DNA of 64,000 bases from Gaeumannomyces sp. JS-464 (taxonomy: Eukaryota > Ascomycota > Sordariomycetes > Magnaporthales > Magnaporthaceae), in assembly GCA_002197995.1 (NCBI GenBank), contig NGZR01000003.1, positions 1,860,001 through 1,924,000 on the forward strand. The letters run 5' to 3'. Below are positions 1-11,929 of this stretch, piece by piece. The first letter of the stretch is position 1; the number at the start of each line of letters is the position of its first letter. The notes below the pieces were generated by a model. The model worked only from the letters and a program-made list of their open reading frames with translations, made no database searches and was not told the DNA's origin. Made by a program: the position numbers and the translations under genes.

Positions 1-423
1 TGATGTTGATGTGACCGACAGGGCGCGCGTTCCCCTGGCTGCTTCCCCCACTGGAAAGCCAAGAGGCGAAGGGAGATGATGCCTGTGAGATGTTTTTCGA
101 GAAGAGGGTCGCGTGCGTGCGTGCGTGCGTCTCGTGACGTGTAGGAGTGGCAAGGAAAACACGCAAAGTAAAAAAGCAAAAAAAAAAAAAAAAAAAAAAA
201 AACTCCAGAGTGCAAGATCGCGAACTCACCCTAGATTTGGAGCGGACGCCGCCCTCGCTGTCGATCCAGACATACTCGGCGATGATGGAGCCCTTCTGGT
301 CCAGCTTCAGGTACTTCTGGAGCTGAATTCGACAGAGACAAAGACAGTTAGCATCGGCTTGTTGCGCAGGGGTTGTCGGGGCTGCTGTCGACTTACGTTC
401 TCGACGTATGTTACTTGTGCCAT
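1..423 (-). CDS. gln-1: glutamine synthetase, 5' part (runs off the left edge)
   Basis: ATP-dependent ligation of ammonium to glutamate; cytosolic nitrogen assimilation. Only the first two coding exons lie in the window. Exon 1 is 423..397 and reads MAQVTYVEN, ending at a GTAAGT donor. Exon 2 is 322..230 and contains [20 protein letters not shown] followed by [11 protein letters not shown], the hallmark N-terminal beta-grasp region of eukaryotic glutamine synthetases, ending at GTGAGT. Both junctions are phase 0. The second intron (from 229, with a poly-T tract at about 178-202) has no convincing acceptor before base 1, so the catalytic domain lies outside. The start is the first ATG in frame and is supported by the exon 1/exon 2 junction. 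Identity rests on the exon 2 peptide, which I recognise with high confidence; the symbol follows Neurospora usage. Confidence 0.9.
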
Positions 424-1462
424 TTTTGTGTTGTGTGTGGATTGTTCCTACAAGAGGAGAGAAGGTAGAATGAAGGACGAGATAGACGTCTGATGAGTGA
501 GGAGGTAGGTAGTAACAGTGATGGTGATAATGAGAGATCAAGGACAAAGACGGGGACGACGTGCGACGTCTCAAAGGATATATAAATACGAGAGGAAGGT
601 AGATGGGGGTGCGATACAGGGACAGTTGCCGTGGGGGGAGGCAGCCGAGGGCTTTTTATCCACCGCGACGACACACGAGCTACCCGGGATACATATCCAC
701 ACAGGCAGGTACGTACCTCCGATATGACGGTTGAGCTAGGTACGTGCATGCAAGTCAGTCGTTTCTCCTCTGGCTTCCCTCCCTGTTCCGAGACGCCCCC
801 GGACCCAAAAAATACGGTATGGTCCCTGCAAAAGCCCATGGCGAAAAAGAAAAAAAAAAAAGAAAAAAAAAATACGGAGATAAGGAGTGAGAGACCGGAC
901 AAAAACAGTTGGCAATGGTTTGGACGGGATTGGATCGCGTCTACACAGGTGGGTGGCGGTGGTCCCTCCCTCCACTGCCTTGCCTTGCCCACAGCCCATC
1001 GGCGCCGCCACCACCACACCACGCGCTAGCTTACAGCCCATTTCCACCCACGCTAATGCTCCGGCTCCTTATCTTCTGCGCCAGCCCGCCGTGGCTGGTG
1101 GGAACTACACGGGATACTCGCGGCAATGATGCGATGCTTCTGGTTTAGCTCTGAGGCCTTTCCCCGGCGGGGGCTGGGGTTTTTTTTTTTCCCTTTCTGT
1201 TATCCACGGGGAAACGACGTGTGTGGGGTTACCATGCGCCCGGCCGTCTGTTGTGTATCCCCCGTTTTCGTCTCTCTCGTTTCTTTGACTTTGACAGGCT
1301 GCCCTGCCCTGGCTTTGTCTGACCGTTTCTGGCAATACGCCAAACTGTTGGGCGATGTATGGAGGAGGCTGTGTTTGTCGGCTGTCCCTGGACTAACTGA
1401 GCCTTTCTTTGGAGCGCACACCGAATTTCTGCTTTCTGCAAGGTGAACAGACGCAGGGGGCG

Positions 1463-1472
1463 GTTGGCTGGT

Positions 1473-1506
<34 letters not shown>
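1463..1506. repeat. GGCT tetranucleotide microsatellite
   Basis: About ten copies of GGCT with one early GGTT variant. The complementary CAGC form recurs near 17.2 kb and 54.3 kb in this window. Confidence 0.9.
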
Positions 1507-1824
1507 CTAGGCACAGGCACGCGGTACCACCTCCCCGTACTTGCGCAGACTTTCAGCTGGGTTTCCGCAACGTGACCGTGACCTCCATTTTCTTTCTCGA
1601 TCTGGTCAAGCCCCGGCCTCTCAACAACGCCAGAACAAAGCACACGTACCTGACGCATCCCTCCGAACCTTCTTTGCACTCTTCTCTGGTTTTTTTAATC
1701 TTTCAGCGTTCCCCTCGCTCCCTCGTCATGGTCGCATCAACGCGCTCTCCTCTCCAAACAAGATGAAATGACAGTACTTTGGCAACCACCCTGACGGTGC
1801 GCGCTGCAGGGAGGGTCCTCCCAC

Positions 1825-1847
1825 CCACACACACACACACACACACC
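1825..1847. repeat. CA dinucleotide microsatellite
   Basis: Uninterrupted CA repeat of about eleven units. Confidence 0.9.
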
Positions 1848-3462
1848 CACCAGCCTTGATCGGTGGGGTGGTTTTGTGGGTGACATTTTTTTTGCTCCTT
1901 TGCCCCTTGCTTCCACAGCGGTCGGCACATACTCCTGCGAGACTGGGCACCTGGCCAGATGCCTGAACCGGACACCATGTTGCAAACAACGGGCAAAAGC
2001 GGTCTTCACCCCGCAGAAATCCCTCCCCCGGTCACCGTCGCGAAAGACGCAACGCAACGGCTTTCGCCGGCTTCGGGGGGCCTTTCTCTTCTCCCACCCA
2101 CCCCCAGCCAGCGGAAAGGCTCAAGAAATACGATACGGGGAGACAAACGAGGGACGGACCAGACCGACCTGGTTTGACAAACAATGCCCAGCCACGATTC
2201 GACGTACCTATACGAAGCATGGTTATTATTTTTTTTTTCTTTGCCCCAGCACCGAACGGTTGAAACTAGGGCCGCCCCAATTACGTACAATTGTAGATCT
2301 GCCTGCTATTTTCGTTTCCTGACGCCGCCCGGCCCGCTCTTGGCCCGGTTTACGGGTTTGCGCTCGATTGGACGGGGAATCAGTCAAGACACACCGACCA
2401 TGCACGCATCGCATAGTGGGAGAATCCTGCGGGCATTCTTTTTACAGCACACCGTTGGACTGCTCAGCAACTAGGTACTGTACTCCCCCAAAAGGTCGGG
2501 CTCGCCGCCTGCACAGCGAGCTTTTTGTCCACTCCGGGCATTGCCATTCGACGTCCCCGTTCGAAACACGTCTGGTCCGGCATCCTTTTCCAGCCCCTCC
2601 AACAACAAAACATTCCAAGCGGGCCCCAAAAAAGGGAGCGCCGCCGTTGCGGCCAGCCAGCCCAGCCCAGCCCAGCCCATCCGTTGACTAACAGTTTGGT
2701 CATTTCCAATGCTAACTCGACCTTTTTTCGCGATAATGGCACCTCCGTTCTCCGGAGCCCGCTTCACGCTCTGTCCTTTTCCCAGACTGCTGGGTCCCCC
2801 GAAACCAAAAAAACTCCCCACACCACCCTCCCTCCCGTCATGTACAGTAACGAGTATCCAATCCCGCGCCCGCTTCCCTTCCAATGAGCGACCTTGCATC
2901 ATGTGCTTGTTTTGCTTTTTGGGACCTGCCGCCCCCTTTCGGGATGCAACCTCGGAGCCGTCCATATCGCCGTCTCCTGATTGGCCCGTCAAGATTCTTT
3001 TATGTTATTTGCCTGACCCCGACATGAGCCCGCCGCTGAGCGCTTTTCTCGCCGCGCCGCCATCGAGCCTCCGATCACACGTCCGGTCGGCCATCCCGGC
3101 TCCGCGTCCCACGCCGATTAATCGCTCAACCCGACCAGGGACCGACAGGCTCGTGCGAACTTGTGCATTATGTGACCGCTTATTCTTTCTTCTTCGTTCC
3201 TTGCTACACAGACTATCTACTGCATAACACATTGGTTACTATAGCCCATATCCTCAAGCAAATGGAGCATATCGAGCAAGTCTACATACCGGCCTTGAAA
3301 TAGCTATAGTGAGCGAGGCATACCCGTTTTCGCACTAAAGGATCCACCACCAACCCAGCCCGCATCCCATGCATCAGCAAGCGGGTCATGTCAGAGCCTC
3401 ACTCCGTCTCGAGGGCCCCAAATAGAGGCGGAGACTTGGGGCACTTGGCCGCATCATTCTCT

Positions 3463-5930
3463 TTATCCCCCAAATTCCTAGAGCAGTTCGGAGTCAGCCT
3501 CTTCGCTTCAGCAAACGGCGGGAGACAATACACCAAAAAATGTACTGACCTCGATCGGATCAGCATCGTAGTTGGGCAGCTGCCGAATCATAGTCTGCCC
3601 AGCTCGCTTCCGGACTCCTCCCCTTGCCCTCGCACCTCGCTGTTTTCCTTTGCGCTGATTGCCCAGCAGAGGCAATGTTGGCTCCAAGGAAAGATGGCCT
3701 GGCTTATTGGTGGCAAACCTGCCCACGAACGGCTTTGGGGCAGCGAACTTGAAAGGCATCTTGGGCTCATCCGCCGGGATTGATTGTGTTGGTCCAGCGG
3801 TCAGGGATGGCTCCGCAGTGACGGAGTCGATATCAGGGTCCATCAAGCACGTAGGACTCTGCGTCTTGGCAACCTCGGGTGGGCTTGGCCGTGCTGGCTC
3901 GGCAGCGGCCGAGTCGATATCCAGGGTCTGCGGATATGTAGGACCCTCCGCGCCGCATTCCCCGGACATATCCCCGGATGCGGAGATGCCTTGCACGCTG
4001 CCATCCGACTCGGGATGCTCGTCAACCCCTGGAGACTCCCACAGCGCGGTGACAAAGCTGTGTATATCCGACACCCCCGACGACGAGGCAGGTGATCCGA
4101 CCGTGGCTCTCTCGCTTGCAAAAGCATCGACGGCCGAAATCGGTTCCGTAAAAAGGCCTCCTCTGGTTGCATCAGGGGTTCGTTTGCGCGCAGGGCGAAT
4201 CTCAGACCTCACCCCCTTCTGTCGCAGTGCGCGAGATGCATCTGATTTCGCCTCTAGAAGGGCCTGTTGGTAGACCGCTTCGCTACTGCTGTCTGACCAG
4301 ATTGAGTCCATCCAGGCTTCATATTCCTCGCTTTGGTCTCGCGGCTTTGTACTCTCTCGAGCCAGGCCGCCCAGTTGGCTGTCAGTTTGTGGTATATTCG
4401 AGACAAAATGCCGCGAGCCCTGCTGGTGCTCATGAAGCTTGGGTGATTCCACACCAGCGCACATTTCCCTCGACTCCGCCCGAGGGCGAAGTTCACTCTG
4501 GATATCACTGCTTGAAGTTGGGCTTGTCGAGAGCAGGAACGGCGCGGGAAGACTGAAGCTTGGCATCGATTCTGGAGCTATCTTCGGAACTCTCGGTGGT
4601 GACCGGGCGGCAACATCCTGTCTGGATGAGCTAATCGAGAAGTCCTCGTGGTCATTGGGGTGGCACTTTTCTTGTGTGTTGGCAGTATCAGAAGGACCCC
4701 TGCTGCCAGAAGCACCCGGCTCGCAAAGGCCGGTTTGTTGGGCGCTAGGAATCGCGTGGCACAGAGCGCTCACGCCAGGACTAATGGCTGGTCGAGAGGG
4801 GTTCGATGGTCCGGCGATCTTGCTGCTAGGGGACGAGCACATCAACTCTCTCCACCTTTCATTCTCTTCTTGCAACGAAGCCGGTACAACGGGCTCCCTC
4901 AAGCCAACCTGGGCCACGGTGCTGTCTTCGGGGTCAAAACCGTTGGACGCAGAATCAAGGAGCGGGGCCAGGACGATCTGGTGCAGCCGGCACGGGATAG
5001 GATGATGTATGGCCTGAGACAGCGATAAGGAGCCGCTGCTGGCCCGCCTTGTGCGTCTTGCCGCCTGGCGTCTGTCTTGGTGAGGGCATCCGCTGGATGT
5101 TGAACATCGACTCGAGGACCTCTTGGACTTAGCGCTCCCTGTCTCCTGCCCACATGCTGTACCTTGTAAGCATACGAGCATACAATGACGTGACGGAGGA
5201 GAAGCTTACATGAAGACTGAAAATAGGGGCTGCTTGCGAGGTCGTCCTGGCTAGTGGCAGATGGCTCTCGATGGCTGTGGCGGCGACCCAGGCTGGAGCT
5301 CTCGCCGAATCTCGCCTCCTGGCTTCCCACCCTGATTCTGATATCCCCCAATGCTAGCGGGGGCCCATGTCGGCTACGACCAGACTTTATCCTAGCGTCG
5401 TACTTGTGCCCAAGAACGCGGCCCGCCTGAGGAATCGCGCGGCCATTATCAGGAGGCCATGGTGGTAAATGTGATGTGGCTCTACGGGAAGCGGAATGAC
5501 GGCGAAGAGGCTTCTGTATCTCCACCCCGGTCCAGTCATCCCTGAGCAGGAGTTTCCGCCTCTTGTCAGCAATGGATGTGTCGCCGCCACCTGGTCTCCC
5601 GCGCGCCGCATGGGCGGATCTGTCCGCGCTCGGAGGCTCGTGGCTGTTCTTGTCGGCGAGGTGATGTGGGGGCGGCTCGCGCTGCCGCTTCCTACTGGCC
5701 GAGCCCGCCTTGTGCGGCGGCGCATCGTTGGCTCGAGGGCTGTAGTCGACACCGGCCGCCGGTGGTGAGCGGCTACCAAAATTGGCCGACCCTGGCGGGA
5801 TGCTGGTTCTTCGAGTGCTATTGAGTACGCCTGTTCTTGCTTTTGCAAAGTGCTGGCGTTGGCGACGGAGAAGTTCCTTGCCGCGCCCACCGGGAGCGTG
5901 GCGAGCGAGGGTCCCTTCGGTCCAATTCAT
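3463..5930 (-). CDS. uncharacterised basic, serine-rich fungal protein
   Basis: Three exons give a 782-residue product: 5930..5210, 5162..3550 and 3477..3463. Intron 1 is 47 bases (GTAAGC...AAG). Intron 2 is 72 bases (GTCAGT, branch GCTGAC, acceptor TAG), leaving a tiny last exon EFGG-stop. The start MNWTEGTLARH is followed by QRQHFAKARTG, a start pattern I associate with uncharacterised Pezizomycotina proteins. A second ordered-looking block is KRRKLLLRDDWTGVEIQKPL at about residue 125, and another is EAWMDSIWSDSSSEAVYQQA in the middle. The rest is low-complexity Ser/Pro/Ala-rich, probably disordered, with basic clusters that could act in nuclear import. No catalytic motif or membrane segment is visible. 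It is divergent from the membrane-protein gene starting at 6779. The exon structure is well supported; the function is unknown. Confidence 0.75.
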
Positions 5931-6778
5931 AGGGCTGGCAAGGACGAGGCTGGGGCTTCAGGTGGTAGCATGGCCGGGTGGTAGATGTGATCTGGGGGCG
6001 GCGATGGCTTCCTTGCTGACTCCGATCACCTCGCCTCGTTGGCCTGCGCGGCTGCAGAGCCCCTAATTCCGGGAGAAGGTTAGAAGCAGGAGAGCGGGCA
6101 CGTGGCAAGAGATTGTCAACGAACCGGTGAGCGTCCGGCGACATGGGCATGAAGATGGGCAGACACATGTCGACAGGGAAACTACGATGCATTACCACCT
6201 GGTGCAAGAGCGATTCGCAGTTGCCAGCCTTGGCTGCATTCGGGCACGCTGGTTTGACCTGGGATGGAGGCACCAAATCCCCATCGACCCACACCTGCCG
6301 CTCGGCTCTCATCATTTAATGTGACAGAGAACACATGCTCACCCGGGGGCTGCGCGCCAAAAGGCGAGAAACGGTTGGATGCATCATGTACAGGACATCG
6401 CGTTCGGGTACCGCACGCGCTGGAACCAACCGAGGACCACAACTCCATGCGGTTGAATCCTTCGAATGGATTTCCTGCTAGCAGGCCCCTCGTGGTTGGG
6501 GGCCGGGGCGGTCAGGCTGGGTGGTCAGGCTGTGAAGTCAGGGCCAAGACGTACCTCCCAGCCTACCCAGGTGGGGGGTACCTACCTCTACCTACCTGGA
6601 TCGGGAGACACGGATCAAGGTATATAAGAATGCAACGCTTGCTGTCTTAAATGTCTTTGGCCTCACGCTCTACATCTCTATTCTTCATCCACTCGTTGAT
6701 TGCGCTAGGTGGTCGATTACCGCTGAGAATTGAATCCAATATGCCCGATATCAGCAAATCCGGCGCCGAAGATTCCTC
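5931..6778. promoter_or_regulatory. divergent intergenic region with plus-strand TATA box
   Basis: This 848-base stretch separates two divergent starts. A TATATAA motif at 6621-6627 on the plus strand lies about 150 bases before the ATG at 6779 and is the likely core promoter of that gene. CCTA-rich repeats occur at about 6549-6598. An open frame on the minus strand (6448..6182) overlaps the region but has no clean splice into the downstream gene, so I treat it as leader or promoter sequence. Confidence 0.5.
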
Positions 6779-9246
6779 ATGTCCCAGCAGGAGAGCCCCC
6801 CAGAAGAACGTATCAGCCGAATTTCAGTAAGCGAGAAAAGCAACAGCAATCCGGGAACAGGCCTCAAAGCCGGAGCCAAAGATACGGTGTAAGTATCACT
6901 ATGTTCTACCTTAGCACCAGGCCTCCCCTTTGGTGTACTTTCTTCTAGCGTTGCCTGCTGACATACCTTTCCCACTTCCAGAACTGTGCTGAACACATCC
7001 CGAATCGAGAGCAGTCCCGAGGCAGCACGGAAAGGAGATCCAGAGGGAACCAGCCCTGGCGTGTCAAAAATCAGGGGCTTCATTGAAAGTACGTTGAAGG
7101 CATGGGGCTTGCTCCCCATCTACACTCAAATCGTCAACCTGCGGGTCACCCTCGAGGCCTCAAAACATGTCGTAGTTCACAAGAACCGCTTTCAGGCCTC
7201 CTTGGCTGCAACAATCCACCTTGTTCCCATCGCCGCCACTGGGGTGGTGGCTTGGCTGTTCTACACAGAACAGTGGATCGGCGCCGACCTCGTCCGACCG
7301 GACCTGAAGTGGGCTAAGCAGCTCATCTTCCTCATCAACTTCAGCGCCAAGTTACTGGAGAGTTTCATCACAGCCTCCCTCTCGGCCATGCTCTTCACAT
7401 TTATCCGCTATGAAGTCGCCCTCGGCAAAGGGGCGCCCCTGGCCGCCTACCTCGCCGGGGGCGCGGTCCGCAACTCCTCCTTCTTCTGGTCCGACGACTT
7501 ATTCGGAATGGCGCGCGGAAGCTTCTCGTCAATTCCCAAGAAGGTCTTCTTTCTCGCGTTCTCCGTCTTCTGCTGTGTCGTCATCACCTTTACGGCACCC
7601 CTAGCGGCAACGGCTCTGCTGCCAACAAACGGCTGGTTCACAACGGGTGGTAGCTCGTTTTATGTCAACCTTAAAAAGTATAGGATTGGCGATACCAGCA
7701 GGCCCGAAGCCAACATCACCTTCACCGGCACGCTAGCCGGAGATGTCTGCAAGGTTGCAGGAAACCCGAAGTGCCCTTCGGAAGGTTGGGAGTCGATGGA
7801 AAAGCTGGCGGACACCTTTCGCAGCCACAAATACCTGGACGAAGAAAAGAAGCGGTTCTTTAGGAAGCCACCTGGGATCTGGTCCACCCCGGTCCCCGGG
7901 GCCGTGATGCAGTTTTCCCTCGGTGTCCGCGAAGATCCAACCGTTCCGAGGCCGTGGGCGGACTCTCTGATCCTCATGCCACACCGCGCAATCGCCGTGG
8001 CCATGACAGATGTTATGAGCCACTTCTGGGAGGCCATGCTCCTGATGGCCGAGGTGGAGAAGATCGACCGACGGGGGTCGAGGTTTCGCTTCTGGTCCTT
8101 CTCGCCCCACGCGGGTGCTTTGACACGATGCCAGGCAACTACTATCGGGCAGAGCGTATCTCTCGCAGTCAACGGCAGCCAACTCATCGCCTTCCCCGAT
8201 GTTCGCAGCAAGGAGGCGGGGAAGCTGTACCAGAACATGACCATCCCGGACGCCGGGGTGGACGGGTTCCTCTCGACGCGGAACAGCTCCGCCCCGCAGC
8301 TGTTCTTCTTCAATCCCATCACCCCGGACTCGGGCGGAACGTCTCCATTGCCACGGTCATATCTCTACCTCTCGAGGGCCAGGGTTCGGTGCTGTACGGC
8401 TGCGTGTCTAGCACAAAGTGGATCTGGACCGACCTCGAAACTACCCCTGACAAGATGATGACCACGCGCCCTCAGCCCCTGTGGCCCGGCTGGGAGGCTG
8501 GCGCTTTCCATCGCGTACTGATCGAGAAGCCGTACGCGGACCTCATCGACGTCCCCATCAGCCCTTCGACTAACACGACCATCTTCCAGCGCCTGGCCAC
8601 GGCCGCCGGGCTGGCCGAGCCGGGAGACGCGGCTTCTCGCTCCGCGGTCCACACACTTGGCCACGTGGAGACGCTTATCAACATGCTGCTCGCCATGGGC
8701 CTGTCAAACGCGGGCAGCGACGCCGACACCGAGGCCCGACTCGCCAGGCCCGACGGCAAGTGGTGGCTCGAGCTGTTCACGACCAGGCCCATCTTTGGAA
8801 TCTTCCAACTGAGCGATATCGACCCTCTATATCGCGGCGACGCATTCGTGCCGCCCGTCCCGACGCCCGGGGACCAGGAGCTCCCTCTCTGGTTCAACGC
8901 CGCCGTGTTCGGCTACGGGTACTCGCACAACAGCGAGAACGCGAGCCCGCTGCTGGCCGGACTGTTCGCCTACTCGGCCGTCGCCGCCCTGTTCCTGCTC
9001 TGGAGCGTCGGCTTCGTCGGCGTCGCCAGCTCAAGCTGGGACTCGCCGCTCGAGATGGTGGCGCTCGCGCTGCGCAGCCCCCGGCCCCCCGACGAGGTGC
9101 TGCCCAGCAGCCTCGTCGAGAATCCAAGGGTTCTGGGCGGGCGGTACTGCATCGCCGCTGATGGCGAGGATCTGCTGCTGCAGCCGATGGAGGACAAGCA
9201 GGACGATATTGAGAATAGGGTGCTGCCAAATACGCCGTACAAATGA
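6779..9246 (+). CDS. uncharacterised multi-pass membrane protein (one apparent frameshift)
   Basis: Exon 1 is 6779..6888 (MSQQESPPEERISR...), then a 93-base intron (GTAAGT...CCAG) and exon 2 6982..9246. Hydrophobic segments include HLVPIAATGVVAWLFY, QLIFLINFSAKLLESF, VFFLAFSVFCCVVITF and, near the C-terminus, AGLFAYSAVAALFLLWSVGF. This gives three N-terminal helices, a large central region with several N-glycosylation sequons (probably lumenal or extracellular), and a C-terminal helix before a short hydrophilic tail. The layout resembles the many lineage-specific fungal membrane proteins without assigned function. Around 8331-8339 the frame must step back by one base: upstream it reads FFFNPITPDSGG, downstream NVSIATVISLPLEGQG. 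No intron fits, so a missing G in the G-rich run is likely. With that, the product is about 791 residues. Function unknown. Confidence 0.7.
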
Positions 9247-9389
9247 GAGATGCTAACAAATCTGGACCTCTCTTTCATTTCTATACATACATCCTCGTTC
9301 TTGACTTTTGCTCATATACTCTCATCCTTTATTCCCATTCGTCTATCCTCGTTCCTTGTCCTATTCATATATCCCCTTCTTTTATGCCT

Positions 9390-10030
9390 ATTCCTCTAGG
9401 AACCCTCCGCATATCTCTCCCAATAGTTGCTCGAACTTGCAAAGGGCCTTTCTCATTTAGAAATTAGAAATGTACAGTGGTTAAAATTGCCGTCGATGTT
9501 CAAGCTGTCGTTTTCGAATCGTGGTATAATGGGAAAACGCATCGGCGGTTTCGCTGGCTTCGAAAGCTCTAGGGTGTGCCCAGGGCCTAACACGAGCGCC
9601 TTTTGGAGACGTTATTATCATTGACTCCCTTTGATGACGGCGAGAAAGCAGCGGCGATTGCATCAAGCTTTGCCGCCGCATTGGGGAAGCGGCAGTTTAC
9701 CCGCAGCCGGGTCGCCGACGCGACCTGGGGGGCGGGCCGAGAGCATAAAGTGCGTCAATTCCCCGAGCCTCGAGCGGGCAGTCTCTCTATCCAGCTCCCA
9801 CTTGGCCGCCATGCTGAGCCACGACTCCCTTCTCACCGACGACGCTGGTCGTTAAGCAGCTCATTTCCGGTGAAGCCGCATCCTTGAGCACAGTAAGCCT
9901 AGATATGAAGGAGTGGTTTTAACCTGCCTGGGCAAGGCCTTTTGGTACGGCCCGGATCCGTAGCCGGACCCGCATATCCATGGATAGTTTCCTTTTCCCT
10001 TTTTTCCTTTTTCCTTCCTACTTCGTATAT
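9390..10030 (+). repeat. dispersed repeat family, copy A
   Basis: Copy A shares long stretches with sequences at 13.69-14.51 kb (inverted) and 23.78-24.11 kb. Diagnostic words are CTTGGCCGCCATGC (from 9801), GGCTTCGAAAGCTCTAGGG near 9559 and AGGCCTTTTGGTACGGC near 9939. It contains no intact long open frame. The end of the copy is a TTCC/TTTT-rich pyrimidine tract, as in the other copies. It is probably a decayed non-autonomous transposable element; the class is unclear. Confidence 0.65.
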
Positions 10031-10643
10031 CAGGTTCCTTTTTATCACTACCTCGCATGTTATACTTCTTCAGGTGCATTTGGACTCGCTTCGACTCGCG
10101 CAGGTGCTGTCGGCAATTTCTACATTGCCACGCCTCACTCAAAATGGTATGGGACCGCGCAACATTGATGGAAGTATACTTGGATTTGCTAGTTTCTGAA
10201 TGCCCTCTTTCTGCAACCATTTTGCTAAGAAATACCACCATATCCTCCAAGGACCGGGAGTTTGACCAGTGAATTCTATCGTCAAAAATACAAATTCGCC
10301 ATACTTCTGACATGCTTGGGGGCTTCAGGGGTAATGCGCCGCCAGACATGGAGCCACAGCGGACGCAGGTACAGATAGACGGAGGGACAGACTCTCGCCG
10401 AGTGAAAAGGGGAAAAAAAAGGTAGGAACCCAGGGTAGGTTGCCACGAGGCACTCGAGTATTGTGGCAAAAGAGTGTGAATAGGATCTTTTTTTTCGGGC
10501 GAAGTGAATGAGGGCGGGTTGGGCTGCGGGAAGAGGACGCGAGCTCCCCCCAAGTTCCGCTGAAAGGTTGGCCGGGAGCAGATTGTTGTGTGGCGTAGGG
10601 GGTGTGGCGTTTGTCGAGAGCCCGAGGTGCGCGAGCGAGACGT
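10031..10643. other. intergenic; weak minus-strand open frame only
   Basis: A 230-residue minus-strand frame (10553..9861) crosses from here into repeat copy A. It contains WQCRNCRQHLRES but no complete zinc-finger pattern, and the part over the repeat is not gene-like. I see no supported gene. The right part is presumably the 3' UTR of the small secreted protein. Confidence 0.45.
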
Positions 10644-10919
10644 CTAGCAGGGGACGCACCAGGCCGAGCCGCCCGACGCCCTGCAGCAAGCCGAGCCGCC
10701 GCCGCAGGTGGCGCTCAGCACCCAGCGCCTGGACGAGTTGCACACTTGAACGTTGCGACCGCTGCACCGGTAGCGGCCGGGCGTGCAGCTCTGGCGGGCC
10801 ACAATGGTGTCGGCCTCCTCGTCGCGGGCCTCCATCATCTCAGGGGCGGCCTCGGGCACGACAGCGGCGTAGACGGCCGAGGCCGAGAGGAGGCCGGCGA
10901 GGATGGCGGAGAAACGCAT
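10644..10919 (-). CDS. small secreted cysteine-rich protein (effector-like)
   Basis: A single-exon 91-residue protein. Residues 1-18 (MRFSAILAGLLSASAVYA) form a typical signal peptide with an Ala-X-Ala cleavage site. Residues 19-43 are an acidic propeptide-like segment ending in IVARQ. The mature part has eight cysteines in the order C-X6-C-X7-C-X11-C-X5-CC-X8-C-X2-C, enough for four disulfides, ending at the last Cys. The blocks CTPGRYRCSGRNVQVC and WVLSATCGGGSACC resemble a widespread type of small secreted fungal protein; I do not know a named family. A TATA box lies upstream at 11067-11074. The neighbourhood is repeat-rich, a common setting for effector candidates. Secretion is a strong inference; a role in host interaction or antagonism is only a possibility. 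Confidence 0.85.
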   Translation of the reverse strand: MRFSAILAGLLSASAVYAAVVPEAAPEMMEARDEEADTIVARQSCTPGRYRCSGRNVQVCNSSRRWVLSATCGGGSACCRASGGSAWCVPC

Positions 10920-11066
10920 GTTGGCCGAGGTTGGGTGGTGGTGGTGTATTGAGACACTTGGTTCTGATGTGAGAGGAGCTAGAGAATGATGATTGCTTTG
11001 CAGGCTGGTGCTGGTGCTCTGGGGATAGAAGAAACAACCAGACCAAGGTAGGGGATGATGAGCCCC

Positions 11067-11074
11067 TTATATAG
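11067..11074 (-). promoter_or_regulatory. TATA box of the small secreted protein gene
   Basis: The minus strand reads CTATATAAG about 150 bases before the ATG at 10919, consistent with a strong inducible promoter and a leader of about 100 bases. Confidence 0.55.
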
Positions 11075-11929
11075 CCATAAAGGTCGGCAGCTTGAGACGT
11101 GATCGTCACAGCTCCATGGTAAGCATACATCACCAAAGATGTGATCTTCACAACTTCGTGGACAGTTCACGTCACGAAGCAGGCCGAAAGTAGTAAACAA
11201 TCACCGCGGTCGAGCCGCAGTAGTGCAGAAAGTCGGACAGCTCGAAAAATAGTAAGAACATTTCCAAGCGTCTTGGCAGCAGATTGTCGTCCCCTCCATC
11301 CTTTACGATGAGGCATTGATGCAGTGCCTGTTCTCGGCATGGCATGTTGGATACATGTGCTACCTTACACAAAGAGGGCAGAAGGTGGTGCTCGAATCGA
11401 GTCTCTGCCTCGCCTAGAGGACCAAGACAGCCTCGTCTCCGCAACTCTGCACTTTCTATGCAAACACCAAGTTCTATTCTGACACAAGCCATCTAGTATT
11501 CTATACGCCAGTGGGAGGACGCATCCTTGGCATTTGACCGAGGTAGCATCATCCTTGGAATATGGATTCCCACTTCGGCTCTCGGTCGATTCCCGGGGGT
11601 ATCCATTACCAAATTCGGATGTGGGCCATACACGTGCAGTTGGGTCGACCTAGGATGAACGCATCACCGTGCAGACGAGAGTGAGAAAGGATAATGGGGG
11701 AAGGTACGGCAGTAACAAATATAAGAGGGAAATAAAGAGAAGGGAGAGAAAACTGGGCAAAAACCGGTGAGGTCGATCATTGTTTCCGGAAGTGAGGAAG
11801 CGAGGCATCTTCTGGGTCTTGGCGACCTTTCCCACGCATGACCCAGCCCAAAGTCGGGGAAGTCAACGCCAGCGTACTGTGGCTTTATCCCCCAGACGGA
11901 CACCTTCTTCTTGACTACCGGCCAGCCCT
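11075..11929. other. intergenic, no supported gene
   Basis: Only short open frames on both strands without domain-like content. The left part is the distal promoter of the secreted protein gene. Confidence 0.5.

Larger units (their letters stand above)
424..3462. other. intergenic, glutamine synthetase upstream region
   Basis: About 3 kb between the glutamine synthetase start and the 3' end of the next minus-strand gene. All open frames here are short, overlap each other on both strands and show no codon bias or recognisable peptide. It holds a GGCT tetranucleotide array, a CA array and several poly-A/T tracts. It presumably contains the 5' UTR and promoter of the nitrogen-assimilation gene (inference). 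Confidence 0.6.

Noticed and set aside
6182..6448. Minus-strand frame starting MELWSSVG as a first exon of the 782-aa gene
   Set aside because: No intron with proper length, branch point and phase joins it to the exon starting at 5930, and that exon already starts with a family-like MNWTEGTLARH sequence.
9861..10553. 230-codon minus-strand frame with WQCRNCRQHL as a zinc-finger gene
   Set aside because: Only one CxxC pair, no His pair in place, and half of the frame lies in a dispersed repeat copy.
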